Of a stretch of DNA of 64,000 nt, positions 27,792 through 36,575 are shown piece after piece. Below the pieces are notes generated by a model. That model was given only the letters and a program-made list of their open reading frames with translations. It was not told the origin of the DNA and made no database searches. This DNA comes from Rhodobacteraceae bacterium Alg231-04 (GTDB taxonomy: Bacteria > Pseudomonadota > Alphaproteobacteria > Rhodobacterales > Rhodobacteraceae). Within the stretch, counting starts at the first letter, position 1. Every line of letters begins with the position of its first letter. The position numbers and the translations under genes are program-made. The stretch spans positions 79,164 to 143,163 of the forward strand of contig FREY01000011.1 of the NCBI GenBank assembly GCA_900143635.1, read 5' to 3'.

Positions 27792-28004
27792 ATGACCCAA
27801 GCACATATCGGCCAGTATTGCGCACCGCGCCACCGCCGCGGATTGTTCAGAACCCTGCTGCAGCTGCGCGCCGCCCGTCGGCAGCGTCTTGCACTGGCGC
27901 GGATGGATGACAGCCGCCTTTGTGACCTCGGCCTGACCCGCGGCGAGGCACAGCGCGAAGCAGCGCGCGGATTCTGGGACGCCCCGGACAACTGGAGACT
28001 TTGA
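27792..28004 (+). CDS. DUF1127-domain small protein
   Basis: This 70-residue basic protein ends with the YjiS/DUF1127 motif: RRQRLALARMDDSRLCDLGLTRGEAQREAARGFWD. Short DUF1127 proteins are common in Rhodobacteraceae and have been linked to RNA binding and phosphate or stress responses in related bacteria. An AGGGAAG site lies seven bases before the ATG. Divergence from the LysR gene suggests it is the target of that regulator. Confidence 0.88.
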   Translation: MTQAHIGQYCAPRHRRGLFRTLLQLRAARRQRLALARMDDSRLCDLGLTRGEAQREAARGFWDAPDNWRL

Positions 28005-28250
28005 CGGCGCCTCAATCGCTGAGAGCGAAGGAGCATTTGCGCCCATATTGGCGGCAGCGACCCGTTCGGTCCTGCCGCCAGTGGCCTATTTGTTCAAAGC
28101 TGGCACAATTACTGCGGTTTTTTGCCTGTTTTCCGTATCCTTGACGGTGCAAAGCACTTGAAGTGTAGCGCCGCTCAACCGATATTTACCGGGAACGCTG
28201 CCGGGTCCGCCCGTGCGGCGCTGGGAGATTTAAACGGAGACCACGTAAAA

Positions 28251-28991
28251 ATGGCACAATTCGACACCATCCGGTCCGCAGGCGCGACACGCACTGCCGA
28301 GATCGATGCCGGGCTGCGCGCCCACATGAACAAAGTCTACAGCACCATGTCTGCTGGCTTGTTCATCACCTTTCTGGCGGCCTGGGCGATTTCTGGCCTG
28401 GCCATCTCCGATGGTCAGCTGACTGCGCTGGGCACCGCGATCTATGCCTCGCCGCTGAAATGGGTGATCATGTTCGCCCCGCTGGCCTTCATCTTCGGTA
28501 TCGGCGCCGCCGCCAACCGCATGTCCGCGGCCGGCGTGCAGCTGATCTTCTACTCTTTCGCCGCCGTCATGGGCCTGTCGATCAGCTCGATCTTCCTGGT
28601 TTACACAGGCCAGTCGATCATTCAGGTCTTCCTGGTGACCTCGATTGCTTTTGCCGGTCTGTCGCTGGTGGGTTACACCACCAAGAAAGACCTGTCGGCC
28701 ATGGGTGCCTTCCTGATCATGGGCCTGATTGGCCTGATCGTTGCCTCCATCGTCAACATGTTCATGCAATCCGGTGCCATGGCCTTTGCGATCTCGGTGA
28801 TCGGCGTGCTGATCTTTGCCGGTCTCACCGCATGGGACACCCAGAACGCCAAGAACACCTACCTGCAGATGGCCCACTCGGGTGATCAGGAATGGCTGGC
28901 CAAATCCGCCATCATGAGCGCCCTCAGCCTCTATCTGAACTTCATCAACATGTTCATGATGCTGCTCCAGCTTCTCGGTAACCGCGAATAA
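28251..28991 (+). CDS. Bax inhibitor-1/YccA family membrane protein
   Basis: This 246-residue inner-membrane protein has seven hydrophobic helices. Conserved BI-1 features include LRAHMNKVYSTMSAGLFITF near the start, the ITAWDTQ-type segment (here LTAWDTQNAKNTYLQM) and the C-terminal LYLNFINMFMMLLQLLG. Family members are Ca2+-leak channels or modulators of FtsH-type proteolysis. The ATG at 28251 follows AACGGAGA. The 246-base gap upstream holds no other gene I can support. Confidence 0.93.
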   Translation: MAQFDTIRSAGATRTAEIDAGLRAHMNKVYSTMSAGLFITFLAAWAISGLAISDGQLTALGTAIYASPLKWVIMFAPLAFIFGIGAAANRMSAAGVQLIFYSFAAVMGLSISSIFLVYTGQSIIQVFLVTSIAFAGLSLVGYTTKKDLSAMGAFLIMGLIGLIVASIVNMFMQSGAMAFAISVIGVLIFAGLTAWDTQNAKNTYLQMAHSGDQEWLAKSAIMSALSLYLNFINMFMMLLQLLGNRE

Positions 28992-29014
28992 CGCGACCAA
29001 CATACCAAGACAGT

Positions 29015-29051
29015 GAGGGGCGGATCCGCAAGGACCCGCCCCTCTTCTTTT
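29015..29051 (+). terminator. Intrinsic terminator of the BI-1 family gene
   Basis: GAGGGGCGG pairs with CCGCCCCTC around 29015-29044 with a small interruption, followed by TTCTTTTT. It lies 24 bases after the stop codon. Confidence 0.8.
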
Positions 29052-29080
29052 TCCCACACGAGTCCCACAGGTTTTAACGG

Positions 29081-29554
29081 ATGAAAATAATTGAAGTCCC
29101 GGCCAACGACGCCGCCCGCATTGTTCCCCTTCTCGAAGGGATGCACGCAATCCACGCCATCCAGCAGCCCGCCCGCCACCGCTCTGATCCGCCCGCGGCC
29201 GAGCTGGAGACATGGCTGACAGACTGGCTGCAAGAGCCGCAGATGCATGCGCTGGCCGCAGAGAGCCCGACCGGCGCCTTGCTGGGATATCTGATTTACG
29301 GGGAAGAGGACCGCGCCGCCCTGCCCGTCCGCGAGGGCGAACGGCGCCTCATGCTGCACCATATCGCCGTTCAGGAGGCCTGGCAGCGCATGGGGGTCGG
29401 CAAAGCACTGATCGGGGAAATGAAGGCCCGTGCGGCGGCCGATGGCATCACTGTCATCGCCGCCACCTATGCGCCCTTCAACGCCGCCTCTGCTGCGCTA
29501 ATGGGCAGTCAGGGGCTGGAGCCGGTTCTGGTCATGGCCGAATGGCGCGGCTGA
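29081..29554 (+). CDS. GNAT-family N-acetyltransferase
   Basis: This 157-residue protein has the GNAT fold with the acetyl-CoA loop in LHHIAVQEAWQRMGVGKALIGEMKARA (residues about 90-116) and a C-terminal PFNAASAALMGSQGLEPV motif. The substrate is not predictable. It follows the BI-1 terminator, so it is likely transcribed separately. Confidence 0.88.
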   Translation: MKIIEVPANDAARIVPLLEGMHAIHAIQQPARHRSDPPAAELETWLTDWLQEPQMHALAAESPTGALLGYLIYGEEDRAALPVREGERRLMLHHIAVQEAWQRMGVGKALIGEMKARAAADGITVIAATYAPFNAASAALMGSQGLEPVLVMAEWRG

Positions 29555-29557
29555 TTG

Positions 29558-29743
29558 TTACTGCGGCAACTGCGCATCAGATTGGGGCCCGGCATCCGGC
29601 AGGGTCCCGATCACCACGGTCACACCGCTCAGCGACAGGTCAGATGCCGTGTCGGTTGCAACAGTGTCCTTGGACAGGGGCATCAGGGCAATGACGGCCA
29701 TCCAGGCCGCGGCGAATAGAATGGCTGATTTTTTGGTATGCAA
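29558..29743 (-). CDS. Small exported hypothetical protein
   Basis: This 61-residue frame starts at TTG 29743 with GGAG seven bases upstream. It encodes a convincing signal sequence (MHTKKSAILFAAAWMAVIALMPLS) and a short polar tail of about 35 residues. It is convergent with the GNAT gene at 29081, three bases away. No family is recognised; the ribosome-binding site and the signal peptide are the only support for its reality. Confidence 0.5.
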   Translation of the reverse strand: MHTKKSAILFAAAWMAVIALMPLSKDTVATDTASDLSLSGVTVVIGTLPDAGPQSDAQLPQ

Positions 29744-29863
29744 TTTAAGTCTCCAAATCGATACAAACTGTTTCCATTAGTTTTGCCCCCAGAATGAGAC
29801 CGTATTTTGTCCGCACAATGGTGATCTGCCGGCCTGATGGCGGTGCCATTTTGTCCGGGCCGC

Positions 29864-30349
29864 TCATGTCATCGTCAGCCGCATCCGCACGGCGGGAAAG
29901 CGTACCGCCGGGGCCAGCCCTACCTCTATCGGGCCCTCATTGACGAAGCCCAGCGCCCGGTAGAAGGGTTCCGCAGTGCGGGTGGACCAGCACTCCAGCT
30001 CGGATATTCCGGCGGCCTGTGCGGCCTTGAGGGCCTGAGCCATGATCGCCCGTCCCACACCGCGGCGCACAGCGCGGTCATCGGTGACAACATGGCGGAT
30101 ATGGCCAAGTTCCGGCCGCACCCCATCACGGGTCCAGCCACCTGCCCCGATGATCCGGCCCTCTTCTTCGGCAACGTAATAGCTGGCGCAGCCAACCAGT
30201 TCGGGCCGGGCCCGGCTGATGATCGGCAGCGCCGTCACCAGCACCGAGGGCGGGTAGTCCGCTTTCAGCAGCTTGGGATAGCTGCGCGCCAGCAGCGCAT
30301 CGACAGCGGCAAGATCGCTGTCTTGGGAGGAGCGGATTTCAAAAGCCAA
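29864..30349 (-). CDS. GNAT-family N-acetyltransferase
   Basis: This 161-residue protein has a GNAT domain with the acetyl-CoA-binding segment IRHVVTDDRAVRRGVGRAIMAQALKAAQ (residues about 82-109) followed by LECWSTRTAEPFYRALGF. The substrate is unknown. It lies downstream of rpmG on the same strand but beyond that gene's terminator. Confidence 0.88.
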   Translation of the reverse strand: MAFEIRSSQDSDLAAVDALLARSYPKLLKADYPPSVLVTALPIISRARPELVGCASYYVAEEEGRIIGAGGWTRDGVRPELGHIRHVVTDDRAVRRGVGRAIMAQALKAAQAAGISELECWSTRTAEPFYRALGFVNEGPIEVGLAPAVRFPAVRMRLTMT

Positions 30350-30366
30350 AATGGTATTCCAGAACG

Positions 30367-30395
30367 AAAAAGGGCCACGCGTGCAGCGTGACCCT
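30367..30395 (-). terminator. Intrinsic terminator of rpmG
   Basis: AGGGTCACGC and GCGTGGCCCT pair around a five-base loop (30371-30395) in the minus-strand transcript, followed by UUUU. It lies 28 bases after the rpmG stop codon. Confidence 0.85.
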
Positions 30396-30423
30396 TCTTA
30401 AGTCGTATCCTGTAAAGGAAGGC

Positions 30424-30591
30424 TTACTTGATCTTGCCTTCTTTGTACTCGACGTGCTTGCGCGCAACCGGGTCGTACTTACGCACGATCATTTTTTCGG
30501 TCATGGTGCGTGCGTTTTTCTTGGTCACATAGAAGTGGCCGGTGCCCGCGCTCGAGTTCAGGCGGATCTTGATTGTCGTCGGCTTCGCCAT
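30424..30591 (-). CDS. rpmG: 50S ribosomal protein L33
   Basis: This 55-residue protein matches L33 along its length: [21 protein letters not shown], then [33 protein letters not shown]. It lacks the zinc-binding cysteines of the C+ form, as is usual in alphaproteobacteria. I chose ATG 30591 over an upstream in-frame start because GGAG lies seven bases before it and the protein begins as in the family. Confidence 0.97.
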   Translation of the reverse strand: MAKPTTIKIRLNSSAGTGHFYVTKKNARTMTEKMIVRKYDPVARKHVEYKEGKIK

Positions 30592-30836
30592 GGTGCTTCT
30601 CCTGCGTCCGGAAAGGCGAAGGCCTTTCGGTAAATCTCGTATGAGCATCGGCTTTTAAACGCCACACCCCCCGAGTCAATAGGATTCCCGATCATTGCGG
30701 GGGAATAATGCATCAACCGGCAACAAGCTGGGCCTGCCCTGCGGATCTGTGCCGAATCTTGACCGATATCACCATCGCAGTTTGCGAAATCCGGGGAGAT
30801 CCTGCGACCGAAGCACCATAGGGCTGCAACAGCGGA

Positions 30837-31334
30837 TCACTCAAAGAACGTGTAGTTCACGTAACCGATCATCGTCGCGATGCCCAATATGCCCGCGATG
30901 ATGACAACCGGCGCAAAAAGACCAGCCACAAATCCCAGCCTTTCCAGCGGTGACACCACACGCTGGGAAAAAGCCGTGTCATCCGCCAGCGCGATTTCCT
31001 CGCTGTCCGGCTGGTCAGGACCTTCCGGATACAGCCAGTACTTTAGGATCTCCGGCACCCAGACCGCCGCAACGGCCAAACCCGCGCCCGCCCAGATCAC
31101 CAGCGCCAGGGTGCTGGGGCTGCCTGCCCCCCAGTGCAGCACAAAGCCCCAGAAGGCCAGCGCCAGCGCCCCAACCATCAGCCCCACCCCAATCGAGGCA
31201 GGCGGCACCATCTCCAGCGTCTCATCACAATTGCGGCAGCTATAGGAGTAGACCGAATTATAGGTCTTCATGACCCGCGACACCGGGACCATCTCGGGTT
31301 TGTTGCACTGGGCGCAGATACGGGTTTTGGTCAT
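30837..31334 (-). CDS. Hypothetical membrane protein with zinc-ribbon-like N-terminus
   Basis: This 165-residue protein begins with two CxxC pairs, CAQC (residues 7-10) and CRNC (33-36), which could bind zinc. Two hydrophobic segments follow at about 48-68 and 75-95, then an acidic linker and a last hydrophobic segment at about 135-160. I recognise no named family. It stands alone; the upstream gap of 245 bases towards rpmG shows nothing I can support as a gene. Confidence 0.7.
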   Translation of the reverse strand: MTKTRICAQCNKPEMVPVSRVMKTYNSVYSYSCRNCDETLEMVPPASIGVGLMVGALALAFWGFVLHWGAGSPSTLALVIWAGAGLAVAAVWVPEILKYWLYPEGPDQPDSEEIALADDTAFSQRVVSPLERLGFVAGLFAPVVIIAGILGIATMIGYVNYTFFE

Positions 31335-31377
31335 GGGATCAGCCTGTTCCGGTCATTGTCATCTCTCCATAGCAAGC

Positions 31378-31905
31378 CTACCACGCCTGCCCAACCCCGC
31401 ATGTCTGTCGCAACAGTTTCGCGCCCGCCGCAGTGCCCTTGGCGGGGAAGACATAGATCAGTTCCTTGTCGGTGTTCAGCAGGGCCACTTCGCGGGCGGC
31501 AGCAAAGGCGTCCAGCATCGCGTCATCCGCCGTGAGCCCGCCAAGCCAGGCCTGATCGCCGAGCCCGCCATCATAGTAATAGGCGTTCCAGCCACGGGTC
31601 ACAGTCGACCCGTCAAACATGCCAAAGCTCAAGAGCATCGTTTCTTCCTGTCCGTCGGTGCCGTAAAGACGCGGCAAGGCAGGGCCCACGAACATCAGAT
31701 CCAGCCTGCCATTTTCGGCGGCCGTTTCATTGCAGGTCATCTGCAGGGCAAACTCATGCATCTGCACAAACAATGTCGCCGTGTGTAGCCCCTGCTGAGA
31801 GCGCTCCTCTGTGCCGCTCCAAACCTGCGCATCGGCGCTGGCCACCGAGAGAAACCCGGCGGCGCAGGCAAGGATACAGGCCTTCAGCCCATGACCAGAT
31901 GACAT
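31378..31905 (-). CDS. Hypothetical exported protein
   Basis: This 175-residue protein has a signal peptide (MSSGHGLKACILACAAGFLSVASADA) preceded by a strong AGGAGG site. The mature part has two cysteines (MTCNETAAEN and LRQTCGVGQAW) that may form a disulfide. No known domain is apparent. It lies between two other small exported or membrane hypothetical genes on the same strand, which may form a loose cluster. Confidence 0.75.
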   Translation of the reverse strand: MSSGHGLKACILACAAGFLSVASADAQVWSGTEERSQQGLHTATLFVQMHEFALQMTCNETAAENGRLDLMFVGPALPRLYGTDGQEETMLLSFGMFDGSTVTRGWNAYYYDGGLGDQAWLGGLTADDAMLDAFAAAREVALLNTDKELIYVFPAKGTAAGAKLLRQTCGVGQAW

Positions 31906-32000
31906 GGTGGTCCTCCTGAAAGTTCGGAATTGGCATGTGCCGATTTGAGCGTCAGCACACATGGGCAAAAGCGGCCCCACCGGGGCCGCTCCTCACCAGA

Positions 32001-32333
32001 TCAGGGCTGGATGCGGCAGTATTCGGAATCGCCATTTGTGTGACGGAAGATGATCGTCTCGTTGCGCTTCAGCTTGTCCAGCGCCACGTTTCTGGTCGCC
32101 AGGGTGGAGGTCAGGTAGCGGCCGCAAACGGACTGATCCAATGTCGGCGTGCATTGCTCAACGCTCAGCTCGGCCTTGCAGGTGTCATAATCTGACCAAG
32201 CATAATAGGCGCTGGCATTGTGCAGGTAGTACAGATCCCCCTGCGCACTGGCGGCACTCCCCAAAGCGACCAAAGCACCTGCGGCCAGTGCCGCCATAGA
32301 CAAAATTGAGCGATTGTTTCTCGGCATTTTCAT
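32001..32333 (-). CDS. Hypothetical exported protein
   Basis: This 110-residue protein starts MKMPRNNRSILSMAALAAGALV, a clear signal peptide ending near SAASAQG. The mature part carries four cysteines and is rich in Tyr near its start (LYYLHNASAYYAWSDY). The start could be ATG 32333 or ATG 32327; AGGAC is better placed for the latter. No family is recognised. The next feature upstream is rnpB. Confidence 0.7.
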   Translation of the reverse strand: MKMPRNNRSILSMAALAAGALVALGSAASAQGDLYYLHNASAYYAWSDYDTCKAELSVEQCTPTLDQSVCGRYLTSTLATRNVALDKLKRNETIIFRHTNGDSEYCRIQP

Positions 32334-32574
32334 GTCCTGAATTTTATAGTGTTCAACAATTTGATCCGGGCAACCTAGCCTAAGGCACTGCGCGCATTCG
32401 ATCTTACAAATTGCCGCGCCAGTCCAATGGGGCGCTTGCTGGCTCACCGGGACCCTATGGCAGAGCCGATTGGTCCTTCCCGACTGCCGACAATGCCGAG
32501 GTCCAACCGGCACACCACCGCCACTGGCCCGGCGGCCATTCTTGGGCCGCGGGATCAGATTGTGGCTTTTGAAA

Positions 32575-32981
32575 ATGCGCAGAGAGCCTGTAAGCCGGGT
32601 TCTGTCCAGAGCCGAAGCCCCTGGACGACCATTCATCTAGGAGATCCGTTACCGGATCCCCTCTAGCTGCCAACCCGGCCCCTCTCGGCTAAAGCAAGCC
32701 TAGCGGCGGTTTCCCGGAAACTCCGGGACCCGACCCGCGCGGGGGCCCTATTTGGCATTGCTCCCGGTGGGGCTTGCCGCGCCGCTCCTGTTGCCAGTCG
32801 CGCGGTGGGCTCTTACCCCACCGTTTCACCCTTACCGGCCCGAAGACCGGCGGTCTGTTCTCTGTGGCGCTATCCGTCAGATCGCTCTGCCCGGGCGTTA
32901 CCCGGCACCGTTGCTTCATGGAGCCCGGACTTTCCTCCCCGGCGGTTGCCCGCCGCGGCGGCCGTCCGGCCCTCTGCGCAT
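32575..32981 (-). ncRNA. rnpB: RNase P RNA (class A)
   Basis: This ribozyme subunit of RNase P matures tRNA 5' ends. The minus strand carries the universally conserved GAGGAAAGTCCGGGC near the 5' end (about 32931-32945) and ACAGAACCCGGCTTACAG near the 3' end (32588-32605). The terminal P1 helix is visible: GCGCAGAG at the 5' end pairs with CTCTGCGC at the 3' end. The length, about 407 nt, fits the class. Ends were placed from the P1 stem and the upstream promoter. Confidence 0.95.
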
Positions 32982-32985
32982 GGGG

Positions 32986-33014
32986 CGCTTACGCCTCTGC
33001 GGGCGGCAGGTCAA
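32986..33014 (-). promoter_or_regulatory. Candidate rnpB promoter
   Basis: On the minus strand, TTGACC (33014-33009) and TAAGCG (32991-32986) are 17 bases apart. The predicted start site falls at about 32981, exactly where the P1 helix of RNase P RNA begins, which supports both calls. Confidence 0.6.
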
Positions 33015-33103
33015 GCGGCATGGAACGCAAAAAGGGGGCGCGGCCCCCGGCCCTGCGGGCCTCCCCCGGGATATTTTGGGCAAGAGGAAGGGCGGATGCG
33101 TGT

Positions 33104-33778
33104 TCAGGCCGGGGTGATCGGGGGGAAATCCTCGGCCGCAAGCGGGCCTGTGGCCTCCGGGCGATAACGCAGGCGCACCGCCGCAAGGAGGGTTTCGTCA
33201 TCAACCAGAGCCGTGAAGCCAGCCTTGCGGGCAAGAGTGCGGAAATGATCGGGATCGATGCTGTGCGGCGGCTGTCCGCTCTGCCCCGAGGCCGCCAGCC
33301 CCTGCAGGGCAAGGCGGGTCCAGTCAAATCGCGGTCCCGGATCCTGTTTGCGGCCCGGTGCCATGCAGCTGTGGCCGATGACGCCAGAGGCCGGAATGTG
33401 CCAGCGCCCCATGATGCCCGCCAGAAGCCCCTCAAGCGCCGCCATCTGTGGCGCGCTGAACGGGTGATCGCCGCGGTTGTCCAACTCGATGCCGATAGAT
33501 CGCGAATTGATGTCTTCCTGTCCGGCCCATTCGCCCGCCCCGGCGTGCCAGGCGCGCTCTGCCTCCGGCACCATCTGCCAGAGATCACCGGTGACACTGA
33601 TGAGATAATGGGCGGAAACTTCGGCCCGCGCATCACAGAGCCGCTCCAGCGCCGCAGCAGCACTGTGCATGGCGGTGTAATGCAACACGATCAGCGAAGG
33701 TGTCAGCCCGTCGCGGCGGGGGCCGCTATTGGGGCTGGGGCGCCAGATTGCGCCCGGATGATCCGCCGCGCGGCTCAG
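33104..33778 (-). CDS. N-acetylmuramoyl-L-alanine amidase (AmpD/amidase_2 type), start codon unclear
   Basis: This peptidoglycan amidase domain has LIVLHYTAM, SAHYLIS, WHAGAGEWAG, IGIELDN and VIGHSCMAPGRKQDPGPRFDW, which supply the zinc ligands and catalytic residues. The conserved N-terminus IWRPSPNSGPRRDGLTPSLIV is encoded in frame upstream of the first usual start (GTG 33688), but no ATG, GTG or TTG precedes it. A CTG at 33778, overlapping the stop of the upstream gene as C-TGA, would give 224 residues. From GTG 33688 only 194 residues would be made. The lack of a signal peptide suggests a cytoplasmic recycling role, but this depends on the true start. Confidence 0.85.
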   Translation of the reverse strand: MSRAADHPGAIWRPSPNSGPRRDGLTPSLIVLHYTAMHSAAAALERLCDARAEVSAHYLISVTGDLWQMVPEAERAWHAGAGEWAGQEDINSRSIGIELDNRGDHPFSAPQMAALEGLLAGIMGRWHIPASGVIGHSCMAPGRKQDPGPRFDWTRLALQGLAASGQSGQPPHSIDPDHFRTLARKAGFTALVDDETLLAAVRLRYRPEATGPLAAEDFPPITPA

Positions 33779-34542
33779 TTGGAGGCGGCCCGGCGATAGG
33801 GCGCCGGATCCCAGCCGCAGGCATAGCCATCACCATCCGGATCCAGCGCTTTGCGGTCGCGGTCAGGGCCGCCCATTTCGAGGAAAGCCTGCTGGGCCAG
33901 ATCCGGCGTTGCAAAACCGGCGCAGTTGCGGGCCGACTTGGCCTTGAGGTTAATGCCCGAGCGCGAGTGAACGCGATTGCCGCGTGGGTTAGATGTGGTC
34001 AGCGCATATTGCACCACATTAGGTTCTGCCGCACCGCTGCGCAAAGGCACGGCCCCCGGCGCGACCTGTTGGTATTCCGCCCGATTGCGGGCCAGACGTT
34101 CCGCATCGCTTTCGATGGATTCGCGGGCCGAAACGGCGCTAAAATCATTCTCGTCCGAGATCCCGGCATTACCAACAATCTGCGGCGCGGGATTGGACGG
34201 GCTGGCATTCAAAGGCGCGACACCGGAATTGCCCTGCGAGGCTGCAAGGGCTGCGGCCGTTTCCGCCGCCAGACTGTCGCCAGAATTCGCCAGAGTGCCC
34301 GCCGCGGAGGAGGATCCGGGGCTGCGCGGTGCCGAGGGGATGGCCGACGCCACCGTCGGCAGCGGCTCACTGGCGACCACCGATGGCGGCACCAGTGGTT
34401 CGCCGGTTATGGTGGTACCGGCTGCGGGGGCCGGGTCAAACGGGCTTGTCCCCAGCCCTACGCCCGCACCGCTGTCGGGGACCTGCGGGCTGCAGGCCGC
34501 GAGACCTGCGCCGAGGGCGAAAATGGAGACGATTGCGCGCAT
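33775..34542 (-). CDS. Lipoprotein with C-terminal Excalibur-like domain
   Basis: This 255-residue protein has a lipoprotein signal (MRAIVSIFALGAGLAAC, lipobox LAAC). A long low-complexity region rich in Ala, Ser, Pro and Gly spans about 25-185. The C-terminus carries an Excalibur-type calcium-binding motif, DPDGDGYACGWDP. Similar domains occur in surface-associated proteins. Its stop overlaps the reading frame of the downstream amidase. Confidence 0.75.
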   Translation of the reverse strand: MRAIVSIFALGAGLAACSPQVPDSGAGVGLGTSPFDPAPAAGTTITGEPLVPPSVVASEPLPTVASAIPSAPRSPGSSSAAGTLANSGDSLAAETAAALAASQGNSGVAPLNASPSNPAPQIVGNAGISDENDFSAVSARESIESDAERLARNRAEYQQVAPGAVPLRSGAAEPNVVQYALTTSNPRGNRVHSRSGINLKAKSARNCAGFATPDLAQQAFLEMGGPDRDRKALDPDGDGYACGWDPAPYRRAASN

Positions 34543-34577
34543 AACCCTGCCTTTTCTGCTCTATTCAGCCAGTGGAC

Positions 34578-36065
34578 TTACCACCACTGGCCCGGTTTCG
34601 CCACGAAGCCCGCCGCATTTTCCAGCGCATAGGCGGTATTCAGCAAATCACCCTCTTCCCAGGGCTTGCCGATCAGCTGCAGACCCAGCGGCAGACCCTG
34701 CTTGTCGACACCTGCAGGCACCGAAATGCCCGGCAGGCCGGCAAGGTTCACAGTGACGGTGAAAACGTCGTTCAGGTACATCTGCACCGGATCGGCCTCG
34801 GTCATTTCACCCAGACCAAAGGCAGCCGAAGGCGTCGCCGGTGTCAGGATGGCATCGATGCCAGCTGCAAACACATCCTCGAAGTCCTTTTTGATCAGGG
34901 TGCGGACGCGGCGTGCGCGGTTGTAATAGGCGTCATAGAAACCAGCCGACAGCACATAGGTACCGATCATCACCCGGCGCTGCACCTCGGGGCCAAAGCC
35001 TTGGGCGCGGGTCTTCTCGTACATCTCGGTGATGCCGTCGCCGGCCTCCAGCGTGGCGCGGTGGCCGTAGCGCACACCGTCATAACGCGCCAGGTTCGAG
35101 GAGGCCTCGGCCGGGGCGATCACGTAATAGGCGGGCAGCGCATACTTTGTGTGTGGCAAGGAGATATCGACGATCTCGGCACCGGCATCTTTCAGCATCG
35201 CCGCGCCATCAGCCCAGAGCGCTTCGATCTCGGCGGGCGTGCCGTCCATGCGGTATTCCTTGGGGATACCGATCTTCTTGCCCTTGATGTCGCCGGTCAG
35301 CATTGCCTCGAAATTCGGCACGGCCAGTTCGGCGCTGGTCGAATCCTTGGCGTCATGGCCACACATGGCTTCCAGCATGATCGAGGCATCACGCACCGAT
35401 TTGGTCATCGGGCCGGCCTGATCCAGCGAGGAGGCAAAGGCCACCACACCCCAGCGCGAGCAGCGACCATAGGTGGGTTTGATGCCAACGGTGCCGGTGA
35501 AGGCGGCAGGCTGGCGGATCGACCCACCTGTGTCGGTGCCGGTTGCGGCCAGACACAGGTCCGCCGCCACGGCCGAGGCCGAACCACCAGAAGAGCCACC
35601 GGGCGTCAGTTCGGCGTCTGAACCATCACGACGCCATGGGCTGACCGCATTGCCGTAAACGGAGGTTTCATTGGACGAACCCATGGCGAATTCATCCATG
35701 TTCAGCTTGCCCAGCATCACCGCGCCGGCATCCGCCAGCTGCTGCGAAACGGTGCTTTCATACTCGGGCTTGAAACCTTCGAGGATGCGGCTCGCCGCCT
35801 GGCTGTCCACACCCTTGGTGCAGAACAGATCCTTGATGCCGATCGGCAGACCGCACATGGCAGGTGCGTCGCCTTCCTGAATGCGCGCATCCGCCGCCTT
35901 GGCGCGTTCCAGCGCAAGCTCGGGCGTTTTATGCACAAATGCGTTCAGCGCGTCAGCCGCATCGATTGCCTTCAGGCAGTCGTTGGTCAGCTCCACCGAT
36001 GTGGTCTCACCTTTGCGCAGCAGGTCGCGGGCCTCTGCCAGCCCCAGTTTGTTCAGATCGCTCAT
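34578..36065 (-). CDS. gatA: Asp/Glu-tRNA(Asn/Gln) amidotransferase subunit A
   Basis: This 495-residue amidase-signature protein is the glutaminase subunit of GatCAB, which converts misacylated Glu-tRNA(Gln) or Asp-tRNA(Asn). The amidase signature [32 protein letters not shown] (about residues 155-186) has the catalytic Ser-cis-Ser-Lys machinery. It follows gatC with three bases between, which suggests coupling. gatB is not in this window, as is common. Confidence 0.96.
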   Translation of the reverse strand: MSDLNKLGLAEARDLLRKGETTSVELTNDCLKAIDAADALNAFVHKTPELALERAKAADARIQEGDAPAMCGLPIGIKDLFCTKGVDSQAASRILEGFKPEYESTVSQQLADAGAVMLGKLNMDEFAMGSSNETSVYGNAVSPWRRDGSDAELTPGGSSGGSASAVAADLCLAATGTDTGGSIRQPAAFTGTVGIKPTYGRCSRWGVVAFASSLDQAGPMTKSVRDASIMLEAMCGHDAKDSTSAELAVPNFEAMLTGDIKGKKIGIPKEYRMDGTPAEIEALWADGAAMLKDAGAEIVDISLPHTKYALPAYYVIAPAEASSNLARYDGVRYGHRATLEAGDGITEMYEKTRAQGFGPEVQRRVMIGTYVLSAGFYDAYYNRARRVRTLIKKDFEDVFAAGIDAILTPATPSAAFGLGEMTEADPVQMYLNDVFTVTVNLAGLPGISVPAGVDKQGLPLGLQLIGKPWEEGDLLNTAYALENAAGFVAKPGQWW

Positions 36066-36068
36066 GTC

Positions 36069-36356
36069 TTACTCCACCACCTTGGGGACCGCGAAAAAAC
36101 CCTCGCGGGCATCGGGGGCGTTCTTCAGCACCTTGGGCTGCTGGTTGCCATCGGTGACTTCGTCAACCCGGCGCTTCAGGCGCTGCGGGGTCACGGAGGT
36201 CATCGGCTCAACCCCTTCGACATCCACTTCGTTCAGCTGTTCGATGAAGCCCAGGATGTTGTTGAACTCCTCGGCCAGCGCCGGAAGCGCGTCATCTTCG
36301 ACCTTGATACGGGCCAGTTTTGCCACTTTGGCGGCGGTGCTTTGGTCAATCGACAT
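36069..36356 (-). CDS. gatC: Asp/Glu-tRNA(Asn/Gln) amidotransferase subunit C
   Basis: This 95-residue protein stabilises GatA within GatCAB. The family pattern is complete: VAKLARIKVEDDALPALAEEFNNILGFIEQLNEVDVEGVEPM and the C-terminal REGFFAVPKVVE. It is directly upstream of gatA on the same strand. Confidence 0.95.
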   Translation of the reverse strand: MSIDQSTAAKVAKLARIKVEDDALPALAEEFNNILGFIEQLNEVDVEGVEPMTSVTPQRLKRRVDEVTDGNQQPKVLKNAPDAREGFFAVPKVVE

Positions 36357-36575
36357 GAATAACCCTCATATACGTCAAGAAGGCATTTACCGCCCCCGGC
36401 AGCAGGCCGCAAGGCTTGGCTGCCCTGCCAGTGTGCCGGGCATTTGTTTTGGCCCATTTTTCGCCCGCTCTTCACGATGAACCTGCCCCGTCGCGCGGTG
36501 GTTTTATGAATAATTCTTTCTCCACTGGCCCTGTCCGCTGCTACGGTGCCGTCATAGATAAACGGGAGAGTAGTG

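Noticed and set aside
32340..32636. N-terminal extension of the small exported protein into rnpB
   Set aside because: The extra codons overlap RNase P RNA, and a signal peptide begins at 32333 with a ribosome-binding site.
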